A stretch of 64,000 nt of DNA from contig CAVTLG010000002.1 of assembly GCA_963735495.1 (NCBI GenBank), positions 1,178,001-1,242,000 on the forward strand. The letters are read 5' to 3'. Within the stretch, counting starts at the first letter, position 1, and each line of letters begins with the position of its first letter. Positions 1-8,314 of this stretch are shown in pieces. A model generated the notes under the pieces. It saw nothing but the letters and a program-made list of their open reading frames with translations, was not told the origin of the DNA and ran no database searches. The position numbers were made by a program, and so were the translations under genes. Source of the stretch: CAVTLG01 sp963735495. Lineage in GTDB: Bacteria > Chloroflexota > Ktedonobacteria > Ktedonobacterales > Ktedonobacteraceae.

Positions 1-261
1 TACAGGTTGCACACTCAGAAAGGGGCGATCCAGGAAAGCTAACATATCATTCGCGGCCTGCGGCCAGAGGAAAGCCAGCAGCACAAATATGAGTGTCTCG
101 GCAATGCCTATATAGCGAACGAACTTGTTTGTCCCTTTGTTTGTAGAAGCTTTCTTCAACCTCTCGGTATCCAGGGTGACAATCTGTCGCACGGTGTTGA
201 TGGCATGTGCACTATCTATGTTGTCTGGTGACTCTACATCATCCGGGCTATTTTTATGCAT
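1..261 (-). CDS. Membrane protein, N-terminal part only (runs off left edge)
   Basis: Reading leftward from an ATG at 261, the frame stays open for 87 codons to the window edge, so only the N-terminus is present. The first 45 residues are polar (Asp, Ser, Lys and Thr rich, starting MHKNSPDDVESPD). They are followed by a hydrophobic segment at about residues 50-67 (core ETLIFVLLAFLW), which would place the N-terminus in the cytoplasm ahead of a first membrane helix. The frame is closed upstream by a stop at 310-312, and a weak purine-rich stretch (AGAGAG) lies just before the ATG. I do not recognise a family. The gene points out of the window and is divergent from the transpeptidase gene at 751. 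Confidence 0.5.
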   Translation of the reverse strand, partial: MHKNSPDDVESPDNIDSAHAINTVRQIVTLDTERLKKASTNKGTNKFVRYIGIAETLIFVLLAFLWPQAANDMLAFLDRPFLSVQPV

Positions 262-750
262 AGCAAGCAGAACTCTCTGTATATTGCCTGACAGAATAAC
301 AGCATACTCCTAAGAAACACGCCCAGCGAAATTCTATATATATCAGATTATACCACTATATACGCCTCCGTGGGCCGAAAGTAACAGCGTTACGAAGCCG
401 ATAGTTATGGGCTTCCTGGCAGTGAAGCAATATTTACCCACCGGGCGTTACATCTGCTGAAATGGCGGAAACGTTAGCGTGACCCCTACGCGCTCGCCAA
501 TAATATCTTCTCTCAAGAGTGCATTTAGGTGACATAAAGTGAATGGTCTGCATATGCAAACGGAGATCATCCGAAAAGCCCTATATTCATAGATCAAAGA
601 GAAACGTTTTTCTCTTTGTTGCGTTTAAATATGTAGGGATAGAGGGACAGTTTTGGTCAATATGTCTATCTGAGGGACAGTTTTGGTCAATATGTCTATC
701 TGAGGGACAGTTTTGGTACTACGTCTGTCTAAATAGGAGGCATTGCTCTT
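262..750. other. Non-coding divergent intergenic region
   Basis: About 490 bases between divergent genes. I see no convincing gene. It should hold the promoters for both flanking genes. The only clear structure is the 30-bp tandem repeat at 642-720, immediately upstream of the transpeptidase ribosome binding site. Confidence 0.5.
642..720. repeat. 30-bp tandem direct repeat, 2.6 copies
   Basis: A unit starting GAGGGACAGTTTTGGTCAAT occurs at 642-671 and 672-701, and its first 16 bases again from 702. The copies are identical where they overlap. The array ends about 14 bases before the AGGAGG of the lipoprotein gene at 751, so it is in the position of an operator or leader element. It is too short and lacks spacers, so it is not CRISPR. 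Confidence 0.85.
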
Positions 751-2058
751 ATGTTACGCCCCACACTCTCGCGAGGGCAATCCAGACCAGGACATGCGAC
801 AACTGGCATCGTCGTCTGCCTGGCATTTCTGACACTGTTGCTGAGCGCATGTGGTCCTGGTGCACCATCGACGATACCCCAGGCTACAAGGAACAAGGGA
901 ACGCTGGATCAGCAGATTAACACTGCCCGCAACATGGGTGTTCCGGCAGGTCTGCTGCAACCCATCATCGACCAGGAACGCACCTTGAGTCACACCGGCT
1001 CACCGGCGGTTACTATTTTTTCAAATCAAGCTGCAACTAATTATTATGCAAATTTAGCCCGGCAATATAAGACGTTAACAGATCAAATTACGACGCTAGA
1101 AGGTCAGGCCACGCTGGTCTCCGCCAAATTGAAACAGTTTAATACTACTATTGCGACGATGAAACTTTACGGTATGAGTACCACGGCTGTGCAACAGAAA
1201 CTTACGACGACACAGACAGCCATTAGTAATGTAAAGAAGCTGAGTGATTACGAGAAGTTTCCGACGCAGATCGCGAACGAGATTTCTGCGCTCTCAACTC
1301 CGATCCTGGAGGGTAAGGCAAAATATCTCGTCCAGCAGTTCCACCAGCAGGTCACGAGCTGGGGCAACACGCATCAATACCATGACAGTTATGACGGCCA
1401 GTCTTACAATCTGGACTACGAATATGATCAGCAGGGTATTGGTTCTAACCCGGACACAGCGTTAAGCACGGCGCAGACGCCCGCCGATTACCAGAATGTG
1501 ATTAATATGGTCCAGGGCTACATGGCGAATTTGCAGGCCATGGAAGCTGACGCCAAAGCTACGACGCCGGCAAACCAGCCACACGCGAGCGACCTCAGCT
1601 TGATGAAGTACTATAAGATCACTTCCCAGTATGTGATCGTGATCTCCTTAGTTGAGCAGACCCTGCGTGTCTACCAGAACGGGAAAGTGATCAAGCAGTT
1701 CGACGTCACCACCGGTCAATATGCGAAGCCCTCTTTGCCGGGCTTATGGGATGTTGATGAGCGCCTATCGCCGACTGAGTTCATCTCAGATGAGCCTGAG
1801 AGCTCGCCTTACTGGTACCCACCCACACCCATCAATTACGCCATGGGTTATCTCTCCAGTGAAGGTTACTTCCTGCATGATAGCTGGTGGAGAGCGAATT
1901 ATGGTGTTGGCACGAACTTTCCGCACTACGACACGGGCGGGGATGAATCGTTTGCGGGTAACGGCTCGCACGGCTGTATCAACATCGAAGAAAGCAACGC
2001 CCAGTGGTTATACAATAGCAGCGCCAGCGCAGTAGGTACGCCGATCATCATCTACTAA
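751..2058 (+). CDS. YkuD-family L,D-transpeptidase lipoprotein
   Basis: This 435-residue secreted protein probably cross-links peptidoglycan through meso-DAP or similar 3-3 bonds, as known for the YkuD family. Residues 19-34 form a lipoprotein signal (hydrophobic core, then LSAC with Cys34), so it should be anchored on the outer face of the membrane. Residues 50-270 are Gln/Thr-rich and helical, probably a spacer through the wall. The catalytic domain is at about 285-435: beta strands around VIVISLVEQTLRVYQNG, conserved His376 (LHDSW) and the signature SHGCINI with His407 and nucleophile Cys409. An AGGAGG at 734-740 sits 10 bases before the ATG. The gene ends just before a hairpin shared with the convergent gene. 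Confidence 0.9.
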   Translation: MLRPTLSRGQSRPGHATTGIVVCLAFLTLLLSACGPGAPSTIPQATRNKGTLDQQINTARNMGVPAGLLQPIIDQERTLSHTGSPAVTIFSNQAATNYYANLARQYKTLTDQITTLEGQATLVSAKLKQFNTTIATMKLYGMSTTAVQQKLTTTQTAISNVKKLSDYEKFPTQIANEISALSTPILEGKAKYLVQQFHQQVTSWGNTHQYHDSYDGQSYNLDYEYDQQGIGSNPDTALSTAQTPADYQNVINMVQGYMANLQAMEADAKATTPANQPHASDLSLMKYYKITSQYVIVISLVEQTLRVYQNGKVIKQFDVTTGQYAKPSLPGLWDVDERLSPTEFISDEPESSPYWYPPTPINYAMGYLSSEGYFLHDSWWRANYGVGTNFPHYDTGGDESFAGNGSHGCINIEESNAQWLYNSSASAVGTPIIIY

Positions 2059-2076
2059 CACGCCTGCTTTAAAAAA

Positions 2077-2120
2077 TCTCTGTCTTCACTACTAAACATA
2101 AGCAGGAGTGAAGACAGAGA
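2077..2120. terminator. Terminator hairpin between convergent genes
   Basis: A perfect 14-bp stem (2077-2090 TCTCTGTCTTCACT with 2107-2120) encloses a 16-base loop. Six A residues at 2071-2076 become a U run for minus-strand transcripts, so it fits a Rho-independent terminator of the gene ending at 2127; it may also stop the transpeptidase transcript. Confidence 0.75.
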
Positions 2121-2126
2121 TCTCTC

Positions 2127-3341
2127 CTAAGCCTCATCATAACTAGCCCTACTTTCTGTGGCACCATAAGTTGTTACGTCTATCCCATCACGTATGTCCT
2201 GCTCGAAATCACGGCCATTAGTTCCTGCTTTGTACCAGCGCTTATAATATTCTGTAGTTGTAGAGAGCCATTCAGCGGGACCTACTGCATAAAGTCTATC
2301 ATCATCTATAGGTTTAATTGCATTTTTTATGTCTCTTGGGTTTATTGCTCCTTTTATTACACTTGCTTCAAACCTTAGTTTAAAATCTTCAGTTAGCTTT
2401 TTTTGATTTTCTAGAGATTTTTCGATTTCTTCTTTAAACTGGCTAACATTTTTATAGCATGTCGCTAGATTATTTGCTTCATCATAACTGAGGAGTGACG
2501 ATCTATGCTCTTGTTGATATTCTCGCAATATATTACATAGCTTACCATGTTCTTCCTCCATAGCACGAATTATAAGTTTCCGATCCTTATCTAATCTTTT
2601 GAAACTCCGATCTAAATTAGCTACAGCCTCTTTAAACTTCTGCGTTTCTTCGGTATCTTTTGTGTTCGTATCGTCTGTAATCCCCAAACCATATAACCAC
2701 TGTCTACTTTCTACGGTACCATACGTTGTTATATATGTTCCATTACGCACGTCCTGTATGTCCCGGTCAATATTACGGCCACCAGTTCCTTTTTCGTATA
2801 ATCCACTACATCTTTTTCTGAATGTGAGAAGCTTGCTAGCAAGTTTTTGCCTGTTCACCGTTGATATAAAATCATCTATATGCCTAATGGCATCATCTAC
2901 ATCACTTACCTTTATTTTCCCTTCTCTTACATCGTCTTGAAGCGTTAGCTTGAAATCTTCTCTTAACCTTTCTGCCTGTTGCACATATTCTTCTATTTTT
3001 TTTGTATCAGAGGAAGCAGTTTGGTAGAATGCCACGATATCTTTTACTTCCTCGGGGCGAAAGAATGTAGATCTTAACAATCTACTGTCTTCGTCCTCTG
3101 GCTCCTGATATTTTTCACGTATCTTTCTTAACCCTTCAACTTTTTCGGATATACCTTTATAGTTATCAGATAATGTTCCAAGCTTCTGTATCATATCTTT
3201 TTTAGCGTCTTCAAACACACGCATTTCAGCAGTCTTTTCTGGCCTCCGGAAAGCATATAACCACCGCATGCTTAATGGAGAGCTTTCTGGTTGAGGGTGT
3301 TCAGTTTGCGGGACTTCTGAGTATTCAGAATGACCAGGCAT
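2127..3341 (-). CDS. Helical protein with internal duplication, unknown function
   Basis: A 404-residue, highly charged, predicted coiled-coil protein without signal peptide or membrane segment. The ATG at 3341 (MPGHSEYSEV) is chosen over an upstream ATG at 3374 because TAGGAG lies 7 bases before it. The sequence contains two copies of a roughly 170-residue unit. Each copy has a helical part with a shared EDFKL motif followed by an AI-x-x-IDD motif, then a signature that reads GRNIDRDIQDVRNGTYITTYG in the first copy (about residues 187-207) and GRDFEQDIRDGIDVTTYG near the C-terminus. Each signature ends in TESR. An N-terminal segment (about 1-90) is Pro/Glu-rich. I do not recognise the family. 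Its composition (Lys/Glu/Arg-rich, long helices) resembles the coiled-coil proteins at 32790 and 44840, but no sequence match was established. Confidence 0.8.
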   Translation of the reverse strand: MPGHSEYSEVPQTEHPQPESSPLSMRWLYAFRRPEKTAEMRVFEDAKKDMIQKLGTLSDNYKGISEKVEGLRKIREKYQEPEDEDSRLLRSTFFRPEEVKDIVAFYQTASSDTKKIEEYVQQAERLREDFKLTLQDDVREGKIKVSDVDDAIRHIDDFISTVNRQKLASKLLTFRKRCSGLYEKGTGGRNIDRDIQDVRNGTYITTYGTVESRQWLYGLGITDDTNTKDTEETQKFKEAVANLDRSFKRLDKDRKLIIRAMEEEHGKLCNILREYQQEHRSSLLSYDEANNLATCYKNVSQFKEEIEKSLENQKKLTEDFKLRFEASVIKGAINPRDIKNAIKPIDDDRLYAVGPAEWLSTTTEYYKRWYKAGTNGRDFEQDIRDGIDVTTYGATESRASYDEA

Positions 3342-3725
3342 TGTATGACTCCTATGCAAATCCTGAAAAAACATACTCTTGTTGCTTCAGGAGTAGAGCA
3401 TCTCTTACAAATTGGCGATAAAAGAATATATAGAGGGCAGTGTAGCCTCAGCGAAGACGACAGTCAAGGGAGATGGAGGGAAAGTTTTCCCATTTTTGTT
3501 CCGCCGTTTTATTTAGAATGTGTCTGAACTGACAAAAAGTGTGCACGTTTCAGACACATTCTTAGATCAATTGACCTTTTCAGCGTTCACATGTACAATC
3601 AATGCGCAGTGGTGGGCTGGAGTCAATCTTCATTTTCAACCCGTTTTGATAGTACTCTATACTATACTTGCCCAGACGCTGTTACGATGAGAAAATCTGG
3701 CATAAGTGAGAAGGAAGATGACGCT
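3342..3725. other. Intergenic region with one hairpin repeat
   Basis: Divergent spacer between the helical protein gene and the GNAT operon. It holds the palindromic element at 3514-3563. In-frame ATGs at 3591 and 3687 precede the GNAT gene, but neither has a ribosome binding site and the intervening translation does not look conserved. Confidence 0.5.
3514..3563. repeat. Palindromic hairpin element, family A
   Basis: Left arm AGAATGTGTCTGAA (3515-3528) pairs with TTCAGACACATTCT (3549-3562). The 20-base centre includes GACAAAAAGTGTGCACGTT. A related centre (GCCAAAAAGGTGCGCGTT) with a different but equally perfect stem occurs at 61821-61882. Confidence 0.75.
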
Positions 3726-4289
3726 ATGACCCAGGATACCGCTACTATGCAGAATCCTTTTATTGTTGGTGAGCACCTGTATCTGCGACCATTGGAACCC
3801 GCACAGGACAATCACCTCTACGCCACCTGGCTCAACGATGAAGAAATTCGCCGCTATTTTTCCGTGTATCCGACCAGCGATACGCGTGGTAAGGAGCGCC
3901 TGGAACATCTCTACAAAGATTTCAGGCATATTCTGTTTGGTATTGTGCTCAAAGAAAACAACCGCCTGATAGGTCTTGTCGGCCTCAAAGATATCAATGT
4001 CCAGCACCAGAGCGCGGAGTTCTACATTATCATCGGCGACCGCGCAGTGTGGGGCAAAGGTTATGGTTCCGAGGCCACAAAGCTCATGGTGCGCTACGGG
4101 TTTCTTGAGTTGAATCTGAACCGCATCCAGACTCAGGATATGGAGGACAACATCGGCGGTTGGCGCGCGGACGAGAAGGCTGGCTTTAAATACGAGGGGA
4201 CACTGCGTGAGGTTATTCCGCGTTTCGGTAAGTTCCACAATATAAAAGTATATAGTTTGCTCAAACGTGAGTTTTTGGAGAATTTGTAG
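3726..4289 (+). CDS. GNAT N-acetyltransferase, RimJ/RimL-like
   Basis: A 187-residue GNAT-fold acetyltransferase that would transfer acetyl from acetyl-CoA to an amine, such as a ribosomal protein N-terminus, an antibiotic or a small molecule. The N-terminal LYLRPLEPAQDNHLYATWLND is typical of the Acetyltransf_3 group. The central FGIVLKENNRLIGLVGL strand and the acetyl-CoA loop (GDRAVWGKGYGSEATKL) with the downstream LNLNRIQ strand complete the fold. Start ATG 3726 is preferred: it has AAGGAAG upstream and places the first conserved strand near the N-terminus. It lies 6 bases upstream of the FemAB-like gene, so the two are probably co-transcribed and may act on related cell-envelope substrates, although this is only inferred. 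Confidence 0.88.
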   Translation: MTQDTATMQNPFIVGEHLYLRPLEPAQDNHLYATWLNDEEIRRYFSVYPTSDTRGKERLEHLYKDFRHILFGIVLKENNRLIGLVGLKDINVQHQSAEFYIIIGDRAVWGKGYGSEATKLMVRYGFLELNLNRIQTQDMEDNIGGWRADEKAGFKYEGTLREVIPRFGKFHNIKVYSLLKREFLENL

Positions 4290-4295
4290 TTCGCT

Positions 4296-5423
4296 ATGAG
4301 TGTAAGCATTCCTACAAGTATTACAGTCCAGGAGATCGACGACCAGGAGATCTGGAATGGCTTCTTGACCAGCCAGCCACGTGGTCATCTACTCCAATCA
4401 TATGCATGGGGTGAGCTTCATAAGTACCTGGGCGGCACTATCTATCGCCTGGGGGCGTGGGAAAACGAACGCCTGGTGGGGGTTATGCTGCTCACACTCG
4501 CCGATGTGCCGGTACCTGGATTGCACCTCAAATGGCTGTATAGTTCGCGCGGTCCCACGTTGGAACGCCCAGACCCCAATATCCTGACTGCGTTAGTTGA
4601 GTATGCTCACAAGGTAGCGCACAAGGAGCACGTTGTGGTCTTGCGTGTTGAACCGAACATCGCCGACGACGATCCCAACATGGATAGCTGGCTGGCAACC
4701 TATCACAAAGTTGGCTTCCACACCAATCCGCGAGCGATCCACGGACGGCGTAGCTGGGTCCTCGATATCCGTCCTGATGCGGACAAGCTGCTCGCCAATT
4801 TCAAAATGACCTGGCGACAGAACGTGCGTTCAGCCGAGCGCAAAGGCGTCGTCATCCGCGAAGTCACCACTGACGCTGATTTTGATGCCTATTATGACCT
4901 GCTCAAAATCACGAGCGAGCGCGATGATTTTTTTGTGCACGACAAGGACTATTACAAAGAGATCCTGCGTCACTTTGCTGGCAAGGGGGATGCAGTGCTT
5001 TATCTCGCCGTGCACGAGGGCGAGGCCATTGCTGCCAAGATGCTCATTCGCTTCGGCGATTGGTGTTGGGACATGGTTGGTGCCACCTCTAATAACAAAC
5101 GCAACCTGAAGCCGGCCTATTTGTTGCAGTACCAGTGTTTTCTGTGGGCCAAGGCGCACGGTTGCAGTTATTTTGATTTTCGCACTATTCCCGAGATACT
5201 GGAGCCAGGCGAAGAAATGTGGGGCGTCTATGAGTACAAGAAAGGCTTCGGCGGTTTCTCGCGCCTGAATATGCCCACCCAGGATTATGTCTATCGTCCA
5301 TTGATCTACCGTGCGTGGAACAAGCTCGTAGAGATCCGCCGCCAGCGACGACACCGCGCGCGTCAGAAGATCGAGTTAGAGCGTATCGCCCGTGGCAAGC
5401 AGCAGGAAAAGCCGCCCACATAA
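4296..5423 (+). CDS. FemAB-like peptidyltransferase (GNAT superfamily)
   Basis: A 375-residue member of the FemABX family. These enzymes add amino acids from aminoacyl-tRNA to the peptide stem of lipid II, or carry out related amide ligations. Visible family features are the N-terminal LLQSYAWGELHKYLG segment, the KMTWRQNVRSAERKGV stretch at about residues 168-184, a second GNAT-like domain with AIAAKMLIRFGDWCWDMVGA, and the C-terminal YKKGFGGFSRLNMPTQDYVY that is typical of FemAB-type proteins. A basic tail (RRQRRHRARQK) ends the protein. The last 32 bases overlap the longest possible frame of the next gene, which supports an operon with the flanking acetyltransferase and oxidoreductase. Confidence 0.87.
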   Translation: MSVSIPTSITVQEIDDQEIWNGFLTSQPRGHLLQSYAWGELHKYLGGTIYRLGAWENERLVGVMLLTLADVPVPGLHLKWLYSSRGPTLERPDPNILTALVEYAHKVAHKEHVVVLRVEPNIADDDPNMDSWLATYHKVGFHTNPRAIHGRRSWVLDIRPDADKLLANFKMTWRQNVRSAERKGVVIREVTTDADFDAYYDLLKITSERDDFFVHDKDYYKEILRHFAGKGDAVLYLAVHEGEAIAAKMLIRFGDWCWDMVGATSNNKRNLKPAYLLQYQCFLWAKAHGCSYFDFRTIPEILEPGEEMWGVYEYKKGFGGFSRLNMPTQDYVYRPLIYRAWNKLVEIRRQRRHRARQKIELERIARGKQQEKPPT

Positions 5424-5457
5424 GAAGCATGAAGAGATGGAAGAGGAGTATGAAGAG

Positions 5458-6567
5458 ATGGAAGTGAAACAGACACGTCGCTTGCGCTATGCCGTGATTG
5501 GAGCTGGCGCAGGCGTATTCAGCATGCATAAATCGGCGCTACAATTACCAGAAATCGACCTGGTGGCGCTCTCCGATATTAACCCGACGCTTGGACAACA
5601 GCGAGCAGCTGAGCTGGACTGTGCATTCTACACCGATCATCATCAGTTGCTCGCAGAAACACAGCCTGACGTGGCCGTGATTATGGCCCCTCATCCTCTG
5701 CACGCGCGTCTGGCTATCGACTGCCTGGAAGCTGGCTGCCATGTCCTGGTAGAGAAGCCGATGGCTGTACAGGTAGCAGAAGCCGATGCCATGATCGAGA
5801 TGGCGCAACAGCACCAGCGGCTGCTCGGCGTCGTCTACCAGCAGCGCTTTCGTCCCGAGATCCGTGTGGCACACGACATGCTACAAGCGGGTCGTCTGGG
5901 CCATATCCAGCATATCGCGATGACCGCTGTATGGACACGGACGGCCAGCTATTACAAATCGGCGGGCTGGCGTGGCACCTGGATTGGCGAAGGTGGCGGC
6001 GTTCTGATGAACCAGGCTCCCCATCAACTAGACCTGCTCTGTCACCTCGTAGGACTCCCAACGCGCGTGTTTGGCTGGACACGTACGTTTTTACACGCTA
6101 TTGAGACGGAGGATACCGTACAAGCTGCGCTAGAGTGGCCGGATGGCGCTCTCGGCTCCTTACATATCAGTACCGCAGAGGCGGATCAAGCGGAGTCTAT
6201 GAAAATCGTGGGCACGCAAGGACAACTAGAACTGCGCAACGGCCACCTGACCTGCCAGCTATTGGAGACCGATCTGCGCGAGTTTGTCGCCACCAGTCCC
6301 AAAGCCATGGCGGCTCCAGCGTCCCACGTGCTGCCCTTAACACCCGAGTCTGGCGATGGGAATCATCTCGCTGTTTATCGGGCCTTCAACGCCGCGTTGC
6401 TACAGGATAGTCCATTCACGTCTACAGGCGTAGAGGGACGTATGTCTCTTGAACTCGCCAACGCCCTGATTTACTCGAACTTCACCCACAGTGAAGTTGT
6501 ACTTCCGCTAGACCGCCAGCGTTATGCCAGTTTGTTAGAGAGCTTATGCCAACGCGATGTTCAGTGA
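5458..6567 (+). CDS. Gfo/Idh/MocA-family oxidoreductase
   Basis: A 369-residue NAD(P)-dependent sugar or inositol dehydrogenase-like protein. The Rossmann fold begins at once with YAVIGAGAGVFSMHKSAL, followed by ALSDINP. The characteristic EKP motif is in HVLVEKPMAVQVAEAD, and the C-terminal beta-sheet domain carries GGGVLMNQAPHQLDLLCHL, where the His is the usual substrate-side residue. Frames are open from 5392 and ATGs occur at 5392, 5437 and 5458; 5458 is preferred because AGGAG lies about 10 bases before it and the earlier residues are low-complexity Glu/Lys. It is the third gene of the acetyltransferase/FemAB run. The substrate cannot be told from sequence. Confidence 0.88.
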   Translation: MEVKQTRRLRYAVIGAGAGVFSMHKSALQLPEIDLVALSDINPTLGQQRAAELDCAFYTDHHQLLAETQPDVAVIMAPHPLHARLAIDCLEAGCHVLVEKPMAVQVAEADAMIEMAQQHQRLLGVVYQQRFRPEIRVAHDMLQAGRLGHIQHIAMTAVWTRTASYYKSAGWRGTWIGEGGGVLMNQAPHQLDLLCHLVGLPTRVFGWTRTFLHAIETEDTVQAALEWPDGALGSLHISTAEADQAESMKIVGTQGQLELRNGHLTCQLLETDLREFVATSPKAMAAPASHVLPLTPESGDGNHLAVYRAFNAALLQDSPFTSTGVEGRMSLELANALIYSNFTHSEVVLPLDRQRYASLLESLCQRDVQ

Positions 6568-6585
6568 AAAATTGAAGGCAACTAT

Positions 6586-6605
6586 ATCTCTCTGGGTAGA
6601 GAGAT
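6586..6605 (+). terminator. Short hairpin after oxidoreductase operon
   Basis: ATCTCTCT, loop GGGT, AGAGAGAT gives a perfect 8-bp stem 18 bases after the stop codon. It has no following U run, so termination is possible but not certain. Confidence 0.4.
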
Positions 6606-6638
6606 GTATCATGGGCCTGGCTCCGCCCTCACGATGAC

Positions 6639-6703
6639 AAACGGGTAGGGGCGTCACCTCGCGTGCGCCCCGGGCGGTCGCCAGGACACGCCCCTACCCG
6701 TTT
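6639..6703. repeat. GTAGGGGCG palindromic repeat, copy 1
   Basis: A dispersed palindrome with a common core starting GGGTAGGGGCGTCACCTCGC and ending GGACACGCCCCTACCC. In this copy the outer arms are AAAC and GTTT. Other copies are at 10164-10255 and, inside a gene, 43538-43611; a half copy is at 45895-45916. It lies in a 360-base gap between the oxidoreductase and CHAP genes; nothing else was seen there. Confidence 0.9.
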
Positions 6704-6927
6704 GCTTTGTCTACGATGGATGGATGGATAACTGAAGAATTTCCCCTTTTAACTAAGATATTCATATATGTAATTTCATCATAACAATTTCCCATGTATA
6801 TTTCTAATATACGTTTGTTGCCATTTATGTATGTGCCGAATGTTGAGTAGTTGTGGGATTACACAGACATAATTGAACAAGAAGCGTTTGCGGGGGTCTG
6901 CAAGTTGTATATTCGAAAGAGGATACA

Positions 6928-7800
6928 TTGCAAACACAACGACGAGTCTGGAAGCTCTTCCAGCAGTATCATGTAGCAACTTTTGTAGTGCGTATCTGTA
7001 TAGTAGCGACCCTTGGACCGGGTCTTATTGGGCCAACGCAGCACGAGAATGTGGAGAGGATACATGAACAGCATGCTACCAGGTGCTCTGAAACCAATCA
7101 CACACCGATTGTCGTTGGAGACCATATGTTAGAGGCCATAGACGCACGTTATGCTATGGGACCACGTGAGGTAGTGTACAGGCATAACGTCGCATTCAGT
7201 TCGATTCATAACCAGATTATTTGTATACCTGGAAGTCTGGCAAATAGTGCAGCGCGTGTGTCCAGCCCTGGTGAGACGTCACCACGCGTGCTGGGTATTC
7301 CGGCCTTGCCATTTGGTCCAGCGACATCCGTAGCACCGACGACTGCGCGGCATCATGCTATGCGCGTTGCCCGAGCACGGCGTCGGGCTTTAACTGCGCC
7401 AGCAACGTTAGCAACGTTAGCGGCCTCGTTGGTTGCGGCTAGAGCTTCCGGGTACGGAAATTTTTTCCCATACGGACAATGTACCTGGTGGGCAAACCAG
7501 CGGTACCATCAATTACACGGCTTATTTGTACCGTGGAAAACCAATGCGAATGCAGGCCAATGGAAGAGCCGCGCCTACCAGTTTGGCTGGCGTGTCTCCC
7601 ATACCCCAACGGTTGGTTCAATCATCGTCCTCCAGCCCGGTGTGCAAGGAGCGTACGGATTGGGACATGTTGGTGTGGTAGAACAGGTGCTTGCGAACGG
7701 TTCTGTGATTGTAAGTCAGATGAACTGGGGGGCTCATGCTGGCTGGGTTACAGAAACACGGTTTCAATCAGGACCAGGCGTGACTTTCATCTGTGTATAG
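6928..7800 (+). CDS. CHAP-domain peptidoglycan hydrolase
   Basis: A 290-residue protein whose C-terminal 115 residues form a CHAP amidase/endopeptidase domain. The nucleophile is Cys185 in YGQCTWWANQ and the partner is His247 in LGHVGVVEQV, followed by the usual VSQMNWG strand. Such domains cut peptidoglycan amide bonds. The start is a TTG at 6928 with AGAGG five bases upstream. Residues 1-150 are unrecognised and contain no standard signal peptide. A hydrophobic Ala/Leu segment lies at about 153-173 (TLATLAASLVAARA), just before the CHAP domain, after an Arg-rich stretch, and may serve as an internal anchor. It stands alone, flanked by repeats. Confidence 0.8.
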   Translation: MQTQRRVWKLFQQYHVATFVVRICIVATLGPGLIGPTQHENVERIHEQHATRCSETNHTPIVVGDHMLEAIDARYAMGPREVVYRHNVAFSSIHNQIICIPGSLANSAARVSSPGETSPRVLGIPALPFGPATSVAPTTARHHAMRVARARRRALTAPATLATLAASLVAARASGYGNFFPYGQCTWWANQRYHQLHGLFVPWKTNANAGQWKSRAYQFGWRVSHTPTVGSIIVLQPGVQGAYGLGHVGVVEQVLANGSVIVSQMNWGAHAGWVTETRFQSGPGVTFICV

Positions 7801-7857
7801 TTGAGCCGGACGTCGGCGGGGGCAAGCCCCATAAGCGCGAAGCAGTGTCCAATCACC

Positions 7858-7943
7858 GCGTAGCGACAAGCCCTTGCGGTTGTCGAGCATCTAGGCGGAG
7901 AAGCGTAGCGAACTGCGTAGCGACAAGCCCTTGCGGTTGTCGA
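7858..7943. repeat. Paired 29-bp palindromic repeats
   Basis: The 29-base unit GCGTAGCGACAAGCCCTTGC plus GGTTGTCGA occurs identically at 7858-7886 and 7915-7943. Each unit contains an imperfect inverted repeat (GACAAGCCC / GGTTGTC). The same core in reverse complement (GACAACCGCAAGGGCTTGTC) is found at 59766-59785. Confidence 0.85.
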
Positions 7944-8128
7944 CCTCCTCCTGGCTTATTTAACCGATATTGTCCTTTGTAGCCTATCTATGAGCGCCAC
8001 CACGGGCCATACGAGCAGAGACAGGGAAGTGTATATATTTGCTGCTTGTTGGCGTGACGCGCAGGGCAGGGCTACAACTGGTCACGAACAATGAAGTAGT
8101 AAAGTTTTTAGACCCCATGCATGAGCAG

Positions 8129-8152
8129 GGCCGAGCTGTGCTGCTCGGCCCC
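8129..8152. terminator. GC-rich hairpin
   Basis: GGGCCGAGC (8129-8137), loop TGTGCT, GCTCGGCCC (8144-8152): a 9-bp perfect stem between convergent genes. No U run follows on either strand. Bidirectional termination is the likeliest role. Confidence 0.45.
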
Positions 8153-8314
8153 CCGCATACATCATGAACGCGGCTATGGTTACACGCGGGCTAACTTATC
8201 GTGAATGCCAGAGCATCCTCAGCCATGTACATCTCGTCTGCTATCCAGGTATCAATCTGAAGAAAACAGGTATCATCTTGCCTGTCTGGTGTGGAGCGAA
8301 CCTGACTCTCGACT

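Larger units (their letters stand above)
7801..8314. other. Repeat-bearing intergenic region, no gene seen
   Basis: About 510 bases between the CHAP gene and the convergent ATPase gene. It holds the paired palindromic repeat at 7858-7943 and a hairpin at 8129-8152. Open frames here are short and unconvincing. Confidence 0.5.

Noticed and set aside
642..720. Possible CRISPR array
   Set aside because: The 30-bp units are directly abutted with no spacers, and no cas gene is present.
3657..4388. 243-codon minus-strand frame
   Set aside because: It is antisense to the clearly recognisable GNAT and FemAB genes and has no domain or ribosome binding site.
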